Below, piece by piece: positions 30,371-40,041 of a DNA stretch of 64,000 nucleotides. The stretch is taken from positions 372,001-436,000 of the forward strand of contig NZ_CP041983.1 of assembly GCF_014522325.1 (NCBI RefSeq), written 5' to 3'. Under the pieces are notes generated by a model that did not search any database, was not told where the DNA came from, and saw nothing but the letters and a program-made list of their open reading frames with translations. The DNA is from Lactobacillus sp. PV012. Lineage in GTDB: Bacteria; Bacillota; Bacilli; Lactobacillales; Lactobacillaceae. Both the position numbers and the translations under genes were made by a program. Positions within the stretch are counted from its first letter, which is position 1. Each line of letters opens with the position of its first letter.

Positions 30371-31333
30371 TTGAATACTTTTGATGAAATTTACGAAAAG
30401 ATAAAAGAATATCCAACAATAATTATTCACCGTCATACTAGTCCTGACCCAGATGCATTAGGTTCTCAAGCTGGATTAGCGAGATCCTTAAAACTTGCTT
30501 TTCCTGATAAAAAGATTTTATGTGCTGGAGAAGAAGTAGGAGATTTGGATTGGATTAACGCTATGGATGAGGTAACAGATGCAGATTATCAAGGAGCATT
30601 GGTAATTACAGTGGATACTGCCAATACTCCAAGAGTTTCTGATCAACGTTATGATCAAGGCGATTTATTAATAAAAATAGATCACCATCCAGATGTAGAT
30701 CCATATGCAGATATGAGCTATGTAGATCCAGAAAAACCAGCAGCTGCAGAGATCGTATATGACTTCTTAAAAGCTGAAAAACTTCCGCTTCCTAAGGAGG
30801 TAGCTTATCCTTTATATGCAGGAATTGTTGGGGATACTGGGAGATTCATGTACTCTGAAACAAGTCCCCATACTTTTGAAGTTGCAGCTGAATTAGCAAA
30901 CACTGGAATTAATATTAATGAAATTGCTCGTAATATTTCTGATGTGTCTTTAGCACAGGCTAAACTACAAAATTCAGTAATTGATTTGATGAAATTTGAT
31001 CCAAGCGGGGCTGCATATGCGATTATTACCCAAGAACAATTAAAGAAATTAGGAATGACTTTTGAACAAGCTTCAGTTACTGTGTCTACTCCTGGAAGAA
31101 TCAAAGAAATTATGGCATGGAATGTTTTTGTAGAAAATCCTGATGGAACTTACCGAGTTCATTATCGCTCTAAAGGCCCCATTATTAATCAATTAGCTGC
31201 AAAGCATGATGGAGGTGGACATGCATTAGCTAGTGGTGCTAAAGCAAAAGATCTCGATGAAGTAAAACAAGTATTTGAAGAATTAGTAGAAGTTGTGAGA
31301 GATTATAACAATGAACACAGAACAAACAAGTAA
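30371..31333 (+). CDS. nrnA: DHH-family oligoribonuclease / pAp phosphatase (NrnA-like)
   Basis: Degrades short RNA oligonucleotides and probably dephosphorylates 3',5'-bisphosphoadenosine. The 320-residue protein has the DHH ligands in order: HRHTSPDPDALGSQ near the N-terminus, VTVDTANTPR, IDHHPDVDPYADMSY, and the DHHA1 glycine motif GGGHALASGA near residue 300. It starts at TTG, ten bases after AAGGAGG. Its end overlaps the helicase start by 23 bases. Confidence 0.93.
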   Translation: MNTFDEIYEKIKEYPTIIIHRHTSPDPDALGSQAGLARSLKLAFPDKKILCAGEEVGDLDWINAMDEVTDADYQGALVITVDTANTPRVSDQRYDQGDLLIKIDHHPDVDPYADMSYVDPEKPAAAEIVYDFLKAEKLPLPKEVAYPLYAGIVGDTGRFMYSETSPHTFEVAAELANTGININEIARNISDVSLAQAKLQNSVIDLMKFDPSGAAYAIITQEQLKKLGMTFEQASVTVSTPGRIKEIMAWNVFVENPDGTYRVHYRSKGPIINQLAAKHDGGGHALASGAKAKDLDEVKQVFEELVEVVRDYNNEHRTNK

Positions 31334-32702
31334 TCTTTTTCAAGATGAAAAAATTAGGCCAGAATTAAGAACAGGTCTTAAAAAAATTGATTTTAAAAAT
31401 CCTACGGAAGTACAAGGAGCAGTTATTCCTAAGCTTTTAATAGGTGATAATGTTGTAGTACAAGCAGCAACAGGATCTGGAAAAACTCATGCTTATTTAA
31501 TTCCAATTTTGAATATGATCGATGAGCAAGCTCCAGTAACGCAAGCTGTAGTAACTGCACCAAGTAGAGAATTAGCAAACCAACTTTATAAGGTTGCCCG
31601 TCAGCTTAGGGATGCAGCTGGTCTAGATATTTCTATTGAATATTTAGGTGGGGGTAATGACCGCTCACGTCAAATAGCTAAAGCTGAAAATAGAGCTCCT
31701 CAATTGATAATTGCTACTCCGGGACGATTACATGACTTTGTTTCTAAGAAAGTGATTAGTTTAGAAAAGGTAAAAGCCTTTGTAATAGATGAAGCAGATA
31801 TGACGCTTGATATGGGCTTTTTACAAAATATGGATGAAGTAATGAGTAAATTGCCAAAAGATGCCATTTTAAGTGCATTTTCTGCTACTATTCCAGTTAA
31901 ATTAGAGAACTTTTTAAGAAAGTATATGACTAAGCCGGAATTTATAGTGATTGATAATCCAGCAGTCATTGCTCCAACTATTCAAAATGATTTAATTGAT
32001 GTTGGTTCTAAAGATAAAAAAGAGTTGTTGTACAAATTACTAACGATGGGTCAGCCATATTTGGCACTTGTTTTTGCTAATACTAAAAAAACAGTTGATG
32101 ACTTGGCAGCCTATCTGGAAAACCAAGGTCTCAAAGTTGCTAAGATCCATGGTGGAATTACTGAAAGAGAAAGAAAAAGAATTATCCGCCAGGTGCGTGA
32201 AGGCCAGTATCAATATGTGGTAGCTAGTGATTTAGCTGCTAGAGGAATTGATGTACCTGGGGTAAGTTTGGTAATAAATTATGAAATTCCTAAGGAACTT
32301 GAATTTGTAATTCACCGGATAGGAAGAACTGGTCGTAATAATTTACCAGGTCATGCGATTACGTTAATTTATGATGATGAAATGGCTGATGTGGAAGATT
32401 TAGAAAAGCTTGGTATCCATTTTGATTTTAAAGAATTAAAAAATGGGGAATTAGTGGAGAGAACTCACCACCATCGTCGTGAAAATCGCCGTGTAAGAAA
32501 TCACAAACTTGATAACCGAATGGTTGGAATGGTTAAAAAGGCTAAAAAGAAGCGTAAACCAGGCTATAAGAAGAAAATTCAAGAAGCAATAAAAAAAGAT
32601 CGTCAGCAAAAGCGAAAATTAGAAGAAAGACACTTAGTTCGTAAAGCTAAGAGAAAGCGTAAGCGTGAGCGTGAACAAGCTAGAAACAACTTTGAAAACT
32701 AA
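31311..32702 (+). CDS. DEAD-box RNA helicase (CshB-like)
   Basis: ATP-dependent RNA helicase that probably helps ribosome assembly or cold adaptation. The 463-residue protein has motif I AATGSGKTH, the DEAD box in VIDEADMTLDMGF, SAT in FSATIP, and motif VI HRIGRTGR. The Q-motif upstream is recognisable. From about residue 385 a very basic tail (RRENRRVRNH, KKAKKKRKPGYKKK and further Lys/Arg repeats) should bind RNA nonspecifically. It overlaps the DHH gene and precedes the alaS T-box. CshB is the closest named relative I can suggest. Confidence 0.92.
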   Translation: MNTEQTSNLFQDEKIRPELRTGLKKIDFKNPTEVQGAVIPKLLIGDNVVVQAATGSGKTHAYLIPILNMIDEQAPVTQAVVTAPSRELANQLYKVARQLRDAAGLDISIEYLGGGNDRSRQIAKAENRAPQLIIATPGRLHDFVSKKVISLEKVKAFVIDEADMTLDMGFLQNMDEVMSKLPKDAILSAFSATIPVKLENFLRKYMTKPEFIVIDNPAVIAPTIQNDLIDVGSKDKKELLYKLLTMGQPYLALVFANTKKTVDDLAAYLENQGLKVAKIHGGITERERKRIIRQVREGQYQYVVASDLAARGIDVPGVSLVINYEIPKELEFVIHRIGRTGRNNLPGHAITLIYDDEMADVEDLEKLGIHFDFKELKNGELVERTHHHRRENRRVRNHKLDNRMVGMVKKAKKKRKPGYKKKIQEAIKKDRQQKRKLEERHLVRKAKRKRKREREQARNNFEN

Positions 32703-32719
32703 GTGAATTGTAGTAAAAT
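32692..32719 (+). promoter_or_regulatory. predicted alaS promoter
   Basis: TTGAAA at 32692-32697 and TAAAAT at 32714-32719 with a 16-base spacer. It overlaps the helicase stop and precedes the T-box leader. Confidence 0.5.
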
Positions 32720-32724
32720 AAAGC

Positions 32725-32934
32725 ATAAATAGGATATATTTTTAGAAAAGTATTTAAAAGAGAGGACTAGTTGGTGGAAATTGTCTAAATTACTTTCTAA
32801 AAATGCTCCCTAGTAATTTTGAATTTATTTTTAATAAAAGAGGTAACAAACACTGTTGCAAACAAGGTGGTACCGCGCAAGTAGATTGCGTCCTTGAAGA
32901 AGCAATGGTGTTTTTATTTATAGGAGAAATTAAT
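32725..32934 (+). ncRNA. T-box riboswitch leader for alaS
   Basis: The 210-base leader contains the T-box core AACAAGGTGGTACCGCG at 32861-32877, 57 bases before the alaS start. Stem I occupies the upstream half, and a GCT at 32805-32807 is the candidate alanine specifier. A possible terminator arm, GCAATGGTG followed by a T-rich run, can pair with CACTGTTGC before the T-box. Uncharged tRNA-Ala binding is expected to allow read-through into alaS. An open reading frame beginning at 32803 inside this leader is not considered coding. Confidence 0.88.
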
Positions 32935-35583
32935 ATGAAGAAATTGACTAGTGCACAAGTACGTCAAATGTTCTTAGACTTTTTTAAAGAAAAGGGTCAT
33001 ATGGTAATGCAAAGCGCATCCCTTATTCCTCAAGATGACCCAACTTTACTCTGGATTAATTCTGGAGTTGCAACAATGAAGAAATACTTTGATGGTTCAG
33101 TTGTACCAAAGAATCATCGAATTACTTCTTCTCAAAAATCAATTAGAACAAATGATATCGAAAATGTCGGTAAAACTGCTCGTCACCAAACCTTCTTTGA
33201 AATGCTTGGTAACTTTTCAGTTGGTGATTACTTTAAAAAAGAAGTTATTCCTTGGGCATGGGAATTCTTAACTAGTCCTAAATGGTTAGGATTAGATCCA
33301 AATAAGTTATATGTTACAATTTATCCAAAAGATACCGACGCTTACCACATGTGGCATGATGTAGTAGGTTTACCAGATGACCATATTGTTAAATTAGAAG
33401 AAAATTTCTGGGATATTGGTGAAGGTCCTTGTGGTCCTGATTCAGAAATTTTTTATGACCGCGGTCAAGAAAATAATGATGTTGCTGAAGATGATCCAGA
33501 AAACTTCCCAGGTGGAGAAAATGCGCGTTACTTGGAAATCTGGAATATTGTTTTCTCACAATACAACCACTTGCCAAATGGTGAATATGTAGATCAACCT
33601 CATAAAAACATTGATACCGGTATGGGATTAGAACGTGTGGTATCAATTATTCAAGATGCTCCAACTAACTTTGAAACTGACTTATTTATGCCTTTGATTC
33701 ATGCCACTGAGAAGTTAAGTGATGATAAAAAATATGCTACTAATGCTGAAGATGATGTAGCATTTAAGATTATTGCCGATCATGTTCGTGCAGTAAGTTT
33801 TGCTATTGGAGATGGGGCTCTTCCATCTAACTCAGGCCGTGGTTATGTTTTACGTCGCTTAATTAGACGTGCAGATTTAAATGGTCAACGATTAGGAATT
33901 AAAGGTGCCTTTTTATATAAATTGGTTTCTGTAGTTGGCGAAATCATGAAGAGCCATTATCCAGAAATTGTTGATCAGCAAGAATTTATTCAAAAGGTAA
34001 TTAAGAACGAAGAAGAGAGATTCCAAGAAACTTTATCTTCAGGATTGAACTTATTAGATAATTTAATTACAAAAGCTAAAGCAGATGGCTCAAATAAGAT
34101 CAGTGGTAAAGATGCCTTTAAGTTATTTGATACTTATGGCTTCCCATATGAATTAACTTTTGAAGCTGCTCAAGATGCAGGTTTGGAAGTAGATAAAGAT
34201 GGTTTTGATAAGGAAATGCAAGCCCAAAAAGATCGTGCGCGCAATGCACGTGGTAACTTGCAATCTATGGGATCACAAGATGAGACTTTGATGAACATCA
34301 AAGATAAGAGTGAATTTGAGTATGGAACTTTACAAGAGGACCATGCTAAGTTGATCGATATTATCGTTGATGACCAATTAGTAGATAGTGCTGATGGAGA
34401 TCATGCAACATTAATTTTTGATAAAACTCCATTCTATGCAGAACGTGGTGGTCAAGTTGCAGATCATGGTGAAATTTTAAATCAAAAGGGCGAATTAGTT
34501 GCTAAAGTAACTGATGTACAACATGCACCAAATGATCAAAACTTACATTTTGTTGATGTTGTTTTACCTTTAAAGAAAAATGAAGAATATATTTTAAAGG
34601 TTGATCAAAAACGTCGTCGCGGCTTAAAGCATAACCATACTGCAACTCACTTATTGCATGCTGCTTTGCGTGAAGTTTTAGGAGAACATACTCACCAAGC
34701 AGGATCTTTAGTTGAACCAGATTATTTGAGATTTGACTTTACTAGTCTAGAACCAATGACTAAAGCAGAGCTAGCTAATGTTGAAAAATTGGTGAATGAA
34801 AAGATTTGGGAAGAAATTCCGGTTCAAACAACAGTTACTGATCCAGAAACAGGACTTAAAATGGGAGCTCTTGCCTTATTTGGTGAAAAATATGGTGACA
34901 GTGTTCGTGTAGTAAAAATTGATGACTTTTCAACTGAATTTTGTGGCGGTACTCACTCAGAAAATACTGCTCAAATTGGCATGCTTAAGATTGTTTCAGA
35001 ATCAGCAGTTGGTGCAGGAGTTAGAAGAATTATTGCAGTAACTGGACCAGAAGCTTATAATTATGTGACTGAACATGATGAGATCTTAAAGAAAGTCCAA
35101 GATCAAGTAAAAGCTCCAAAGGTTGAAGAAGTTCAAGCTAAAGTAACAAACTTGGAAGATGATTTAAAGGCTTCTCAAAAAGAAGTTGCTCAATTAAAGG
35201 CTAAGATTAACCAAGCAAAAGCAGGTGATATCTTTAATAAGGTGAGAGAAGTTAAAGATTTGAGTATCATTGCTGAGATTGTTGATGTTGAAGGCATGGG
35301 TGATTTAAGAAACCTAGCCGATAATTGGAAGAGTTCAAATAAGTCAGATATTTTAGTTTTAGCAGCTGATGTAAATGGAAAAGCTAATATGGTAATTAGC
35401 TTAGATGATAAAGCATTGAAGGCTGGTCTAAAAGCAGGAGATTTGATTAAAGCAGCTGCTCCATTATTTGGTGGTGGCGGTGGTGGTCGCCCTAATATGG
35501 CTCAAGCAGGTGGAAAGAATCCAGCTGGGTTAAAAGATGCTATCGAAAAAGTGATTAGTGAAGTTGAAAGTAAACAAAATTAA
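32935..35583 (+). CDS. alaS: alanyl-tRNA synthetase
   Basis: Charges tRNA-Ala. The 882-residue protein is full length. The class II catalytic core is at the N-terminus (TSAQVRQMFLDFFKEKGH). The editing domain has the zinc ligands HNHTATHLLH, with CGGTHSENTAQIG farther on. The C-Ala region has a coiled coil followed by a GGGGGGRP stretch. I chose the ATG at 32935 after AGGAGA; the in-frame extension to 32803 runs through the T-box. Expression is controlled by tRNA-Ala charging through that leader. Confidence 0.97.
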   Translation: MKKLTSAQVRQMFLDFFKEKGHMVMQSASLIPQDDPTLLWINSGVATMKKYFDGSVVPKNHRITSSQKSIRTNDIENVGKTARHQTFFEMLGNFSVGDYFKKEVIPWAWEFLTSPKWLGLDPNKLYVTIYPKDTDAYHMWHDVVGLPDDHIVKLEENFWDIGEGPCGPDSEIFYDRGQENNDVAEDDPENFPGGENARYLEIWNIVFSQYNHLPNGEYVDQPHKNIDTGMGLERVVSIIQDAPTNFETDLFMPLIHATEKLSDDKKYATNAEDDVAFKIIADHVRAVSFAIGDGALPSNSGRGYVLRRLIRRADLNGQRLGIKGAFLYKLVSVVGEIMKSHYPEIVDQQEFIQKVIKNEEERFQETLSSGLNLLDNLITKAKADGSNKISGKDAFKLFDTYGFPYELTFEAAQDAGLEVDKDGFDKEMQAQKDRARNARGNLQSMGSQDETLMNIKDKSEFEYGTLQEDHAKLIDIIVDDQLVDSADGDHATLIFDKTPFYAERGGQVADHGEILNQKGELVAKVTDVQHAPNDQNLHFVDVVLPLKKNEEYILKVDQKRRRGLKHNHTATHLLHAALREVLGEHTHQAGSLVEPDYLRFDFTSLEPMTKAELANVEKLVNEKIWEEIPVQTTVTDPETGLKMGALALFGEKYGDSVRVVKIDDFSTEFCGGTHSENTAQIGMLKIVSESAVGAGVRRIIAVTGPEAYNYVTEHDEILKKVQDQVKAPKVEEVQAKVTNLEDDLKASQKEVAQLKAKINQAKAGDIFNKVREVKDLSIIAEIVDVEGMGDLRNLADNWKSSNKSDILVLAADVNGKANMVISLDDKALKAGLKAGDLIKAAAPLFGGGGGGRPNMAQAGGKNPAGLKDAIEKVISEVESKQN

Positions 35584-35635
35584 TTGAGTTCAATTAATAA
35601 TTCAAGTAAAATTAAAGATGATAGGAGGAATGATT

Positions 35636-35893
35636 ATGAGCTCGCTTGATAAGACAATGCATTTTGACTTTAGTCAAAATAAAGGCAAGAACATTTATGA
35701 TACTTTGCAAGATGTTTATGGTGCTTTGGAAGAGAAGGGATATAGTCCTATCAACCAAATTGTAGGATATTTACTTTCCGGCGATCCGGCATATATTCCT
35801 CGTCATAATGATGCACGTAATTTAATTTTGAAGCATGAACGTGATGAAATTATTGAAGAATTAGTGAAAAGCTATCTAAGGAAAGATAAGTAA
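35636..35893 (+). CDS. ireB: IreB family regulatory protein (UPF0297)
   Basis: Small conserved Firmicutes protein. In Enterococcus, IreB is phosphorylated by the serine/threonine kinase IreK and tunes cephalosporin tolerance. The 85-residue sequence has the family pattern [23 protein letters not shown] and [16 protein letters not shown]. The ATG at 35636 stands seven bases after AGGAGG; two upstream ATGs fall in or before that site. The stop overlaps the ruvX start by one base. The alaS-ireB-ruvX-DUF1292 order is conserved across Firmicutes. Confidence 0.93.
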   Translation: MSSLDKTMHFDFSQNKGKNIYDTLQDVYGALEEKGYSPINQIVGYLLSGDPAYIPRHNDARNLILKHERDEIIEELVKSYLRKDK

Positions 35894-36321
35894 TGCGTTT
35901 GCTAGGACTTGATATTGGGAGTAAAACGGTAGGAGTTGCTGTAAGTGATCCCTTAGGAATAACTGCCCAAGAAGTAGAAACTATTCCAATTGATGAAACT
36001 AAATTTAATTTTGGAATGCGTTCTATAAGAAAACTAGTTAGAAAATATGAAGTAGATGGTTTTGTATTAGGGTTGCCAAAAAATATGGATGGTTCAGCTG
36101 GAAAATCTGTTGAACGCAGTCAGGCATATGGAAAGCGTCTGAAAGAAAAATTTGATTTACCGATTCACTATGTTGACGAAAGATTAACGACAGTGCAGGC
36201 AAAAAGAATTTTAATTGAAGAAGCAGGGATGCATGACAGAATTGATCAAAAAAAGATTGTTGATCAAATGGCAGCCGTAATAATTTTACAAACATATTTA
36301 GAAAAGATTAGAAAGGATTAA
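35893..36321 (+). CDS. ruvX: RuvX/YqgF family Holliday junction resolvase-like nuclease
   Basis: RNase H-fold protein thought to act in 16S rRNA 5' processing and possibly junction resolution. The 142-residue protein has the first acidic site in LGLDIGSKTVGVAVSD, a central LGLPKNMDGS block, and DERLTT followed by DQMAAVIILQTYL. The TAATG overlap with ireB suggests translational coupling. The role as resolvase is inherited from family naming and is not clear from the sequence. Confidence 0.93.
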   Translation: MRLLGLDIGSKTVGVAVSDPLGITAQEVETIPIDETKFNFGMRSIRKLVRKYEVDGFVLGLPKNMDGSAGKSVERSQAYGKRLKEKFDLPIHYVDERLTTVQAKRILIEEAGMHDRIDQKKIVDQMAAVIILQTYLEKIRKD

Positions 36322-36322
36322 A

Positions 36323-36634
36323 ATGAGCGAAAAGATGAGTGCTGATCAAAGCGATCGTCAAATTACCTTAATTGATGAAAATGGTAATGAAGAATTATTT
36401 GATATTCTTTTTACCTTCACTTCAGATGATTATGGAAAATCTTACGTACTTTTATATCCAGATGCAGTCGGTGAAGACGAAGATGTAGAAGTGCAAGCAT
36501 TTAGCTATGATGCAGATGAAGATGGAGAAGTAAGTAGTTCAGATTTACATGAAATTGTAGATGATGACGAATGGAATATGGTTCAAGGTGTCTTGAATAC
36601 CTTTTTGTCAGATGATCGCTTAAGCGGTGAGTAA
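36323..36634 (+). CDS. DUF1292 family protein (YrzB-like)
   Basis: Conserved acidic protein of unknown function found next to ruvX in many Firmicutes. The 103 residues are about one-quarter Asp/Glu. The family core runs from ITLIDENGNEELFDILFTF to YVLLYP, followed by acidic repeats (DADEDGEVSSSD). No membrane segment or cofactor motif is visible. It follows ruvX after one base and ends at a terminator, completing the ireB-ruvX-DUF1292 unit. Confidence 0.9.
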   Translation: MSEKMSADQSDRQITLIDENGNEELFDILFTFTSDDYGKSYVLLYPDAVGEDEDVEVQAFSYDADEDGEVSSSDLHEIVDDDEWNMVQGVLNTFLSDDRLSGE

Positions 36635-36640
36635 ACCTTT

Positions 36641-36671
36641 AAAAGGGACTGACTTAGTCAGTCCCTTTTTC
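36641..36671 (+). terminator. terminator after the DUF1292 gene
   Basis: AAAAGGGACTGAC pairs with GTCAGTCCCTTTT around a three-base TTA loop, with a T-run. Confidence 0.93.
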
Positions 36672-36686
36672 TGTAAAGGATGAGTT

Positions 36687-37229
36687 ATGTTTTCTTTTTT
36701 CTTATTATTAATTTTCATTTACTGTTGCTATGTTGGTTATCGGCGTGGACTTATTTATGAAGGTGTGATGGCAGCAGGCTATTTAATCAGTTTTATACTT
36801 GCGTGTCTGCTATATCGGCCTTTTAGCAATTTTTTAACAATGTGGGTCCCATATCCTTCAGCGAATGATAATAGTACTTTTGCTTTTTTTGATAAAACCA
36901 CAGGGTTAACCTTAGATAAATCATTTTACGCTTCATTGGCATTTATAATTATTTTATTAGTTTTTTATGCTATTTGGCGTTTGATAATGATAAGTTTTAA
37001 AAAGTTAGAATACATCGATATTACCCCTGCGATTAATACATGGGGAAGTATATTAATAGCGTTGGTTTTGACTTTAAGTACAGTATGTGTGTTACTTTTT
37101 ATTTTGGCAACTATTCCGGGAGAAGGATTGCAAAAAATGCTCCAACATTCTTTGTTGGTAAATAGTATTTTGCGTTATACTCCAGGGTTATCAAGTTTGT
37201 ACACACATTTATTTATTACAGCACTATAA
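36687..37229 (+). CDS. CvpA family membrane protein
   Basis: Integral membrane protein of the CvpA/colicin V production family. The 180 residues contain about four hydrophobic helices (near 2-20, 27-47, 78-98 and 117-140). The typical N-terminal pattern of a short hydrophobic segment followed by GYRRGLIYEG is present. Members affect envelope integrity or bacteriocin export, but the molecular function is not known. It lies directly upstream of mutS2, a frequent pairing in Firmicutes. A small hairpin with a T-run separates them. Confidence 0.85.
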   Translation: MFSFFLLLIFIYCCYVGYRRGLIYEGVMAAGYLISFILACLLYRPFSNFLTMWVPYPSANDNSTFAFFDKTTGLTLDKSFYASLAFIIILLVFYAIWRLIMISFKKLEYIDITPAINTWGSILIALVLTLSTVCVLLFILATIPGEGLQKMLQHSLLVNSILRYTPGLSSLYTHLFITAL

Positions 37230-37257
37230 AATTTCTCCTGTATGGGAGAAATTTTTT
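37228..37257 (+). terminator. terminator/attenuator between the CvpA gene and mutS2
   Basis: AAAATTTCTCC pairs with GGAGAAATTTT, followed by Ts. It overlaps the last bases of the CvpA stop codon and is close to the mutS2 ribosome binding site. Confidence 0.75.
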
Positions 37258-37272
37258 GCTAGGGAGAGAAAA

Positions 37273-39636
37273 ATGAATCCAAAAATTATTGATAAATTAG
37301 AATATAGAATAATTACAGAAAAATTAAGTAACTTTGCCATAACTAAACCAGCAAAAAAGAAGGTTAGAGAACTATTACCAAGTAGTGACTTTAATGAGGT
37401 TAAGCAAGCTTTAGATCAAACAGAAGTATTAGCAAATATTCTTCGAGTAAAAGGTCCGTTGCCTTTAGTGGACTTTGAAGATGTAGTTCCAAGTGTGAAA
37501 AGACTAAAAATTAAGGCAGAATTAAACGGTAAGGAATTGGGGAATATCTTTTTAGTACTTTCACTAGCAAAAGATATCCAAAAATTTGCTGAAGATGTAG
37601 CTGAAAGAGAAATTGATGTTGAGCCAATTTCTATCTTATTAGATCAGTTAGAAGTAGTTCCTGATCTATTTAATAAATTAGCGAATACCATTGAATTCGA
37701 TGGCTCAGTTTTAGATTCTGCTTCGCCAAAATTACAGACAATCAGACGAGCTTTACATACAAATGAAGCTGAAATTAAGAAGCAAATGGAAGGGTATGTA
37801 AAAGGGTCAAGTAATCAGTATCTTTCAGAGAATATTATTACAATTCGTGATGGTCGCTATGTAATTCCTGTTAAGCAAGAGTACAAGAACAAATTTGGTG
37901 GCGTAGTTCATGATCAAAGTGCTAGTGGCCAAACTTTATTTATAGAGCCAAAATCGGTGTTGAGCTTAAATAACCAGCAACAAAATTTAGTAGCTCAAGA
38001 GCATCAAGAGGTTAGAAGAATTTTAAAGGAAGTATCTGAATTAGCAGCTCTTTATCAAAATGAAATTTTACAAAATGCTACTTCATTAACGGAATTAGAT
38101 TTCTTAAGTGCAAAAAGTAAACTGGCTAAAGCTATGAAAGCTACCCATCCTCACTTAAGTAAAGACAATCAAGTTAATTTACTAAAAGCACGTCATCCGC
38201 TAATTAGTGAGGAAAAAGTTGTACCTAATGATATTAGTTTAGGAACAGAATTTGATACCATGTTGATTACTGGGCCTAACACGGGTGGTAAGACCATTAG
38301 TTTAAAAACAATTGGATTATTACAACTGATGGCGCAGTCTGGACTCTTTATTACAGCTCAAGAGGGAAGCCAAGTAGGAGTATTTAGAGAAATTTTTGCA
38401 GATATTGGTGATGAACAATCAATTGAACAATCTTTGAGTACTTTTTCATCCCATATGGACCAAATTATTAAAATTATGAACTTGGTTAATGGGAGAGACT
38501 TAGTTTTGTTGGACGAATTGGGAGCAGGAACAGATCCGGAAGAAGGAGCAAGTTTAGCAATTGCAATTTTGGATTATTTACAAAGCAAAGATCCGAAAAT
38601 TATGGTAACTACCCACTACCCTGAATTAAAATTATATGGCTACAATCGCTTTCGGACCACTAATGCATCCATGGAATTTGATGTAAAGACTTTGAGTCCA
38701 ACTTATAAATTAAGAATTGGAATTCCAGGACAGAGTAATGCTTTTGCAATTGTAAGGCAGCTAGGGATGCCACAAGAGGTCGTAGTCAGTGCGCAAGGGT
38801 TAGTTAAAGATGAAAATAGTGATCTCAATAAAATGATCAAACGACTAACTGAACAGACTAAAGAAGCAGAAACTTTGCGTGAAAAGATGCAACATAATCT
38901 TGTTCAAAGTGAAAAATTAAAAAGAAAACTTCAAGATGGTCTAGATTGGTATAACCAGCAAGTTGAAAAGCAATTAAAATTAGCTCAAGAAAAAAATGAA
39001 GAAATGTTAGCTAAAAAACGTGAAAAAGCGAATAAGATAATTGCTAATTTGGAAGAGCAACAGCGCGCTGGTGGGGTAGTAAGAACGAATAAGGTGATTG
39101 AAGCTAAAGGAGAATTAAACGCCTTAGAACGTGAAAATAATAATTTAGCCCGTAATAAAGTCTTACAAAGAGAAAAGCGAAGACATAATGTCAGTGTAGG
39201 CGATTCAGTTAAGGTGATTTCTTATGGACAAATGGGGACAGTAACCAAGAAACTGGGTGAGCATGATTATGAAGTTCAAATTGGGATTTTAAAGGTTAAA
39301 GTTTCAGATCGTGACATTGAAAAAACTACAGTTAAAAAAGAGAAAACAAAGAAAGTTTCTGTGCGTACAACTCGACCAATGCGTTCAGGAAATGTAAGAA
39401 GTGAGCTAGACTTAAGAGGTCAGCGTTATGAAGAAGCATTAACAAATTTGGATCGCTATCTTGATTCTTCTTTACTCGCAGGCTTAGGGACAGTGACGAT
39501 TATCCATGGAATTGGAACTGGAGCAATTAGAAATGGTGTGCAGCAGTATCTGAAACGTAACAAACATGTCAAGGACTTCAGCTATGCGCCCGCAAATGAA
39601 GGTGGAACTGGAGCAACAATTGTACATTTTAAATAA
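37273..39636 (+). CDS. mutS2: endonuclease MutS2 / ribosome collision factor
   Basis: MutS-like ATPase lacking the mismatch-recognition domain. It has been linked to suppression of recombination and, in B. subtilis, to splitting collided ribosomes. The 787-residue protein has Walker A GPNTGGKTISLKT, DELGAGTDPEEG, and a TTHYPELK block. A long basic coiled coil (about 520-620), a KOW-like segment (GDSVKVISYGQMGTV) and a C-terminal Smr domain with LDLRGQRYEEA and HGIGTGA follow. The ATG follows AGGGAGAG. Confidence 0.95.
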   Translation: MNPKIIDKLEYRIITEKLSNFAITKPAKKKVRELLPSSDFNEVKQALDQTEVLANILRVKGPLPLVDFEDVVPSVKRLKIKAELNGKELGNIFLVLSLAKDIQKFAEDVAEREIDVEPISILLDQLEVVPDLFNKLANTIEFDGSVLDSASPKLQTIRRALHTNEAEIKKQMEGYVKGSSNQYLSENIITIRDGRYVIPVKQEYKNKFGGVVHDQSASGQTLFIEPKSVLSLNNQQQNLVAQEHQEVRRILKEVSELAALYQNEILQNATSLTELDFLSAKSKLAKAMKATHPHLSKDNQVNLLKARHPLISEEKVVPNDISLGTEFDTMLITGPNTGGKTISLKTIGLLQLMAQSGLFITAQEGSQVGVFREIFADIGDEQSIEQSLSTFSSHMDQIIKIMNLVNGRDLVLLDELGAGTDPEEGASLAIAILDYLQSKDPKIMVTTHYPELKLYGYNRFRTTNASMEFDVKTLSPTYKLRIGIPGQSNAFAIVRQLGMPQEVVVSAQGLVKDENSDLNKMIKRLTEQTKEAETLREKMQHNLVQSEKLKRKLQDGLDWYNQQVEKQLKLAQEKNEEMLAKKREKANKIIANLEEQQRAGGVVRTNKVIEAKGELNALERENNNLARNKVLQREKRRHNVSVGDSVKVISYGQMGTVTKKLGEHDYEVQIGILKVKVSDRDIEKTTVKKEKTKKVSVRTTRPMRSGNVRSELDLRGQRYEEALTNLDRYLDSSLLAGLGTVTIIHGIGTGAIRNGVQQYLKRNKHVKDFSYAPANEGGTGATIVHFK

Positions 39637-39646
39637 GTTATTTTAC

Positions 39647-39675
39647 TTGCAAAAAGTAAGTGAAGAGATTAAAAT
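39647..39675 (+). promoter_or_regulatory. predicted trxA promoter
   Basis: TTGCAA and TAAAAT spaced by exactly 17 bases, 45 bases before the trxA start. Confidence 0.65.
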
Positions 39676-39720
39676 ATGAGTATAAATATTAAAGAAATAT
39701 TTTTAGTGAGGTAATGACTT

Positions 39721-40032
39721 ATGATTGAAAATGTTACTGATCAAAATTTTGAAAAAGAAACAAGCGAAGGTGTAACTTTAACTGACTTTTGGGCAACTTG
39801 GTGTGGACCATGTAGAATGCAATCACCTGTAGTTGAACAATTAGCAGAAGAAATGGATGATGTTAAATTCACTAAGATGGATGTTGACGAAAACCAAGAA
39901 ACTGCTAAAGATCTCGGCATTATGGCAATTCCAACTCTTTTAATTAAAAAAGATGGTAAAATTGTAGATCGTTTAACTGGTTTTACTCCAAAAGACAGAT
40001 TAGAACAAATTTTGGAACAATACACCGATTAA
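39721..40032 (+). CDS. trxA: thioredoxin
   Basis: Cytoplasmic disulfide reductant. The 103-residue protein has the redox motif WCGPC at about residues 27-31, the cis-proline segment AIPTLLI, and the typical MDVDENQETAKDLGI strand-loop. It has its own predicted promoter and a bidirectional terminator, so it is a single-gene unit between mutS2 and the minus-strand yslB-like gene. Confidence 0.97.
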   Translation: MIENVTDQNFEKETSEGVTLTDFWATWCGPCRMQSPVVEQLAEEMDDVKFTKMDVDENQETAKDLGIMAIPTLLIKKDGKIVDRLTGFTPKDRLEQILEQYTD

Positions 40033-40041
40033 AGTAAAAAT

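Noticed and set aside
32803..32934. In-frame 44-codon extension of alaS
   Set aside because: It runs through the T-box leader including its conserved core, and a clear AGGAGA plus ATG lies at 32935.
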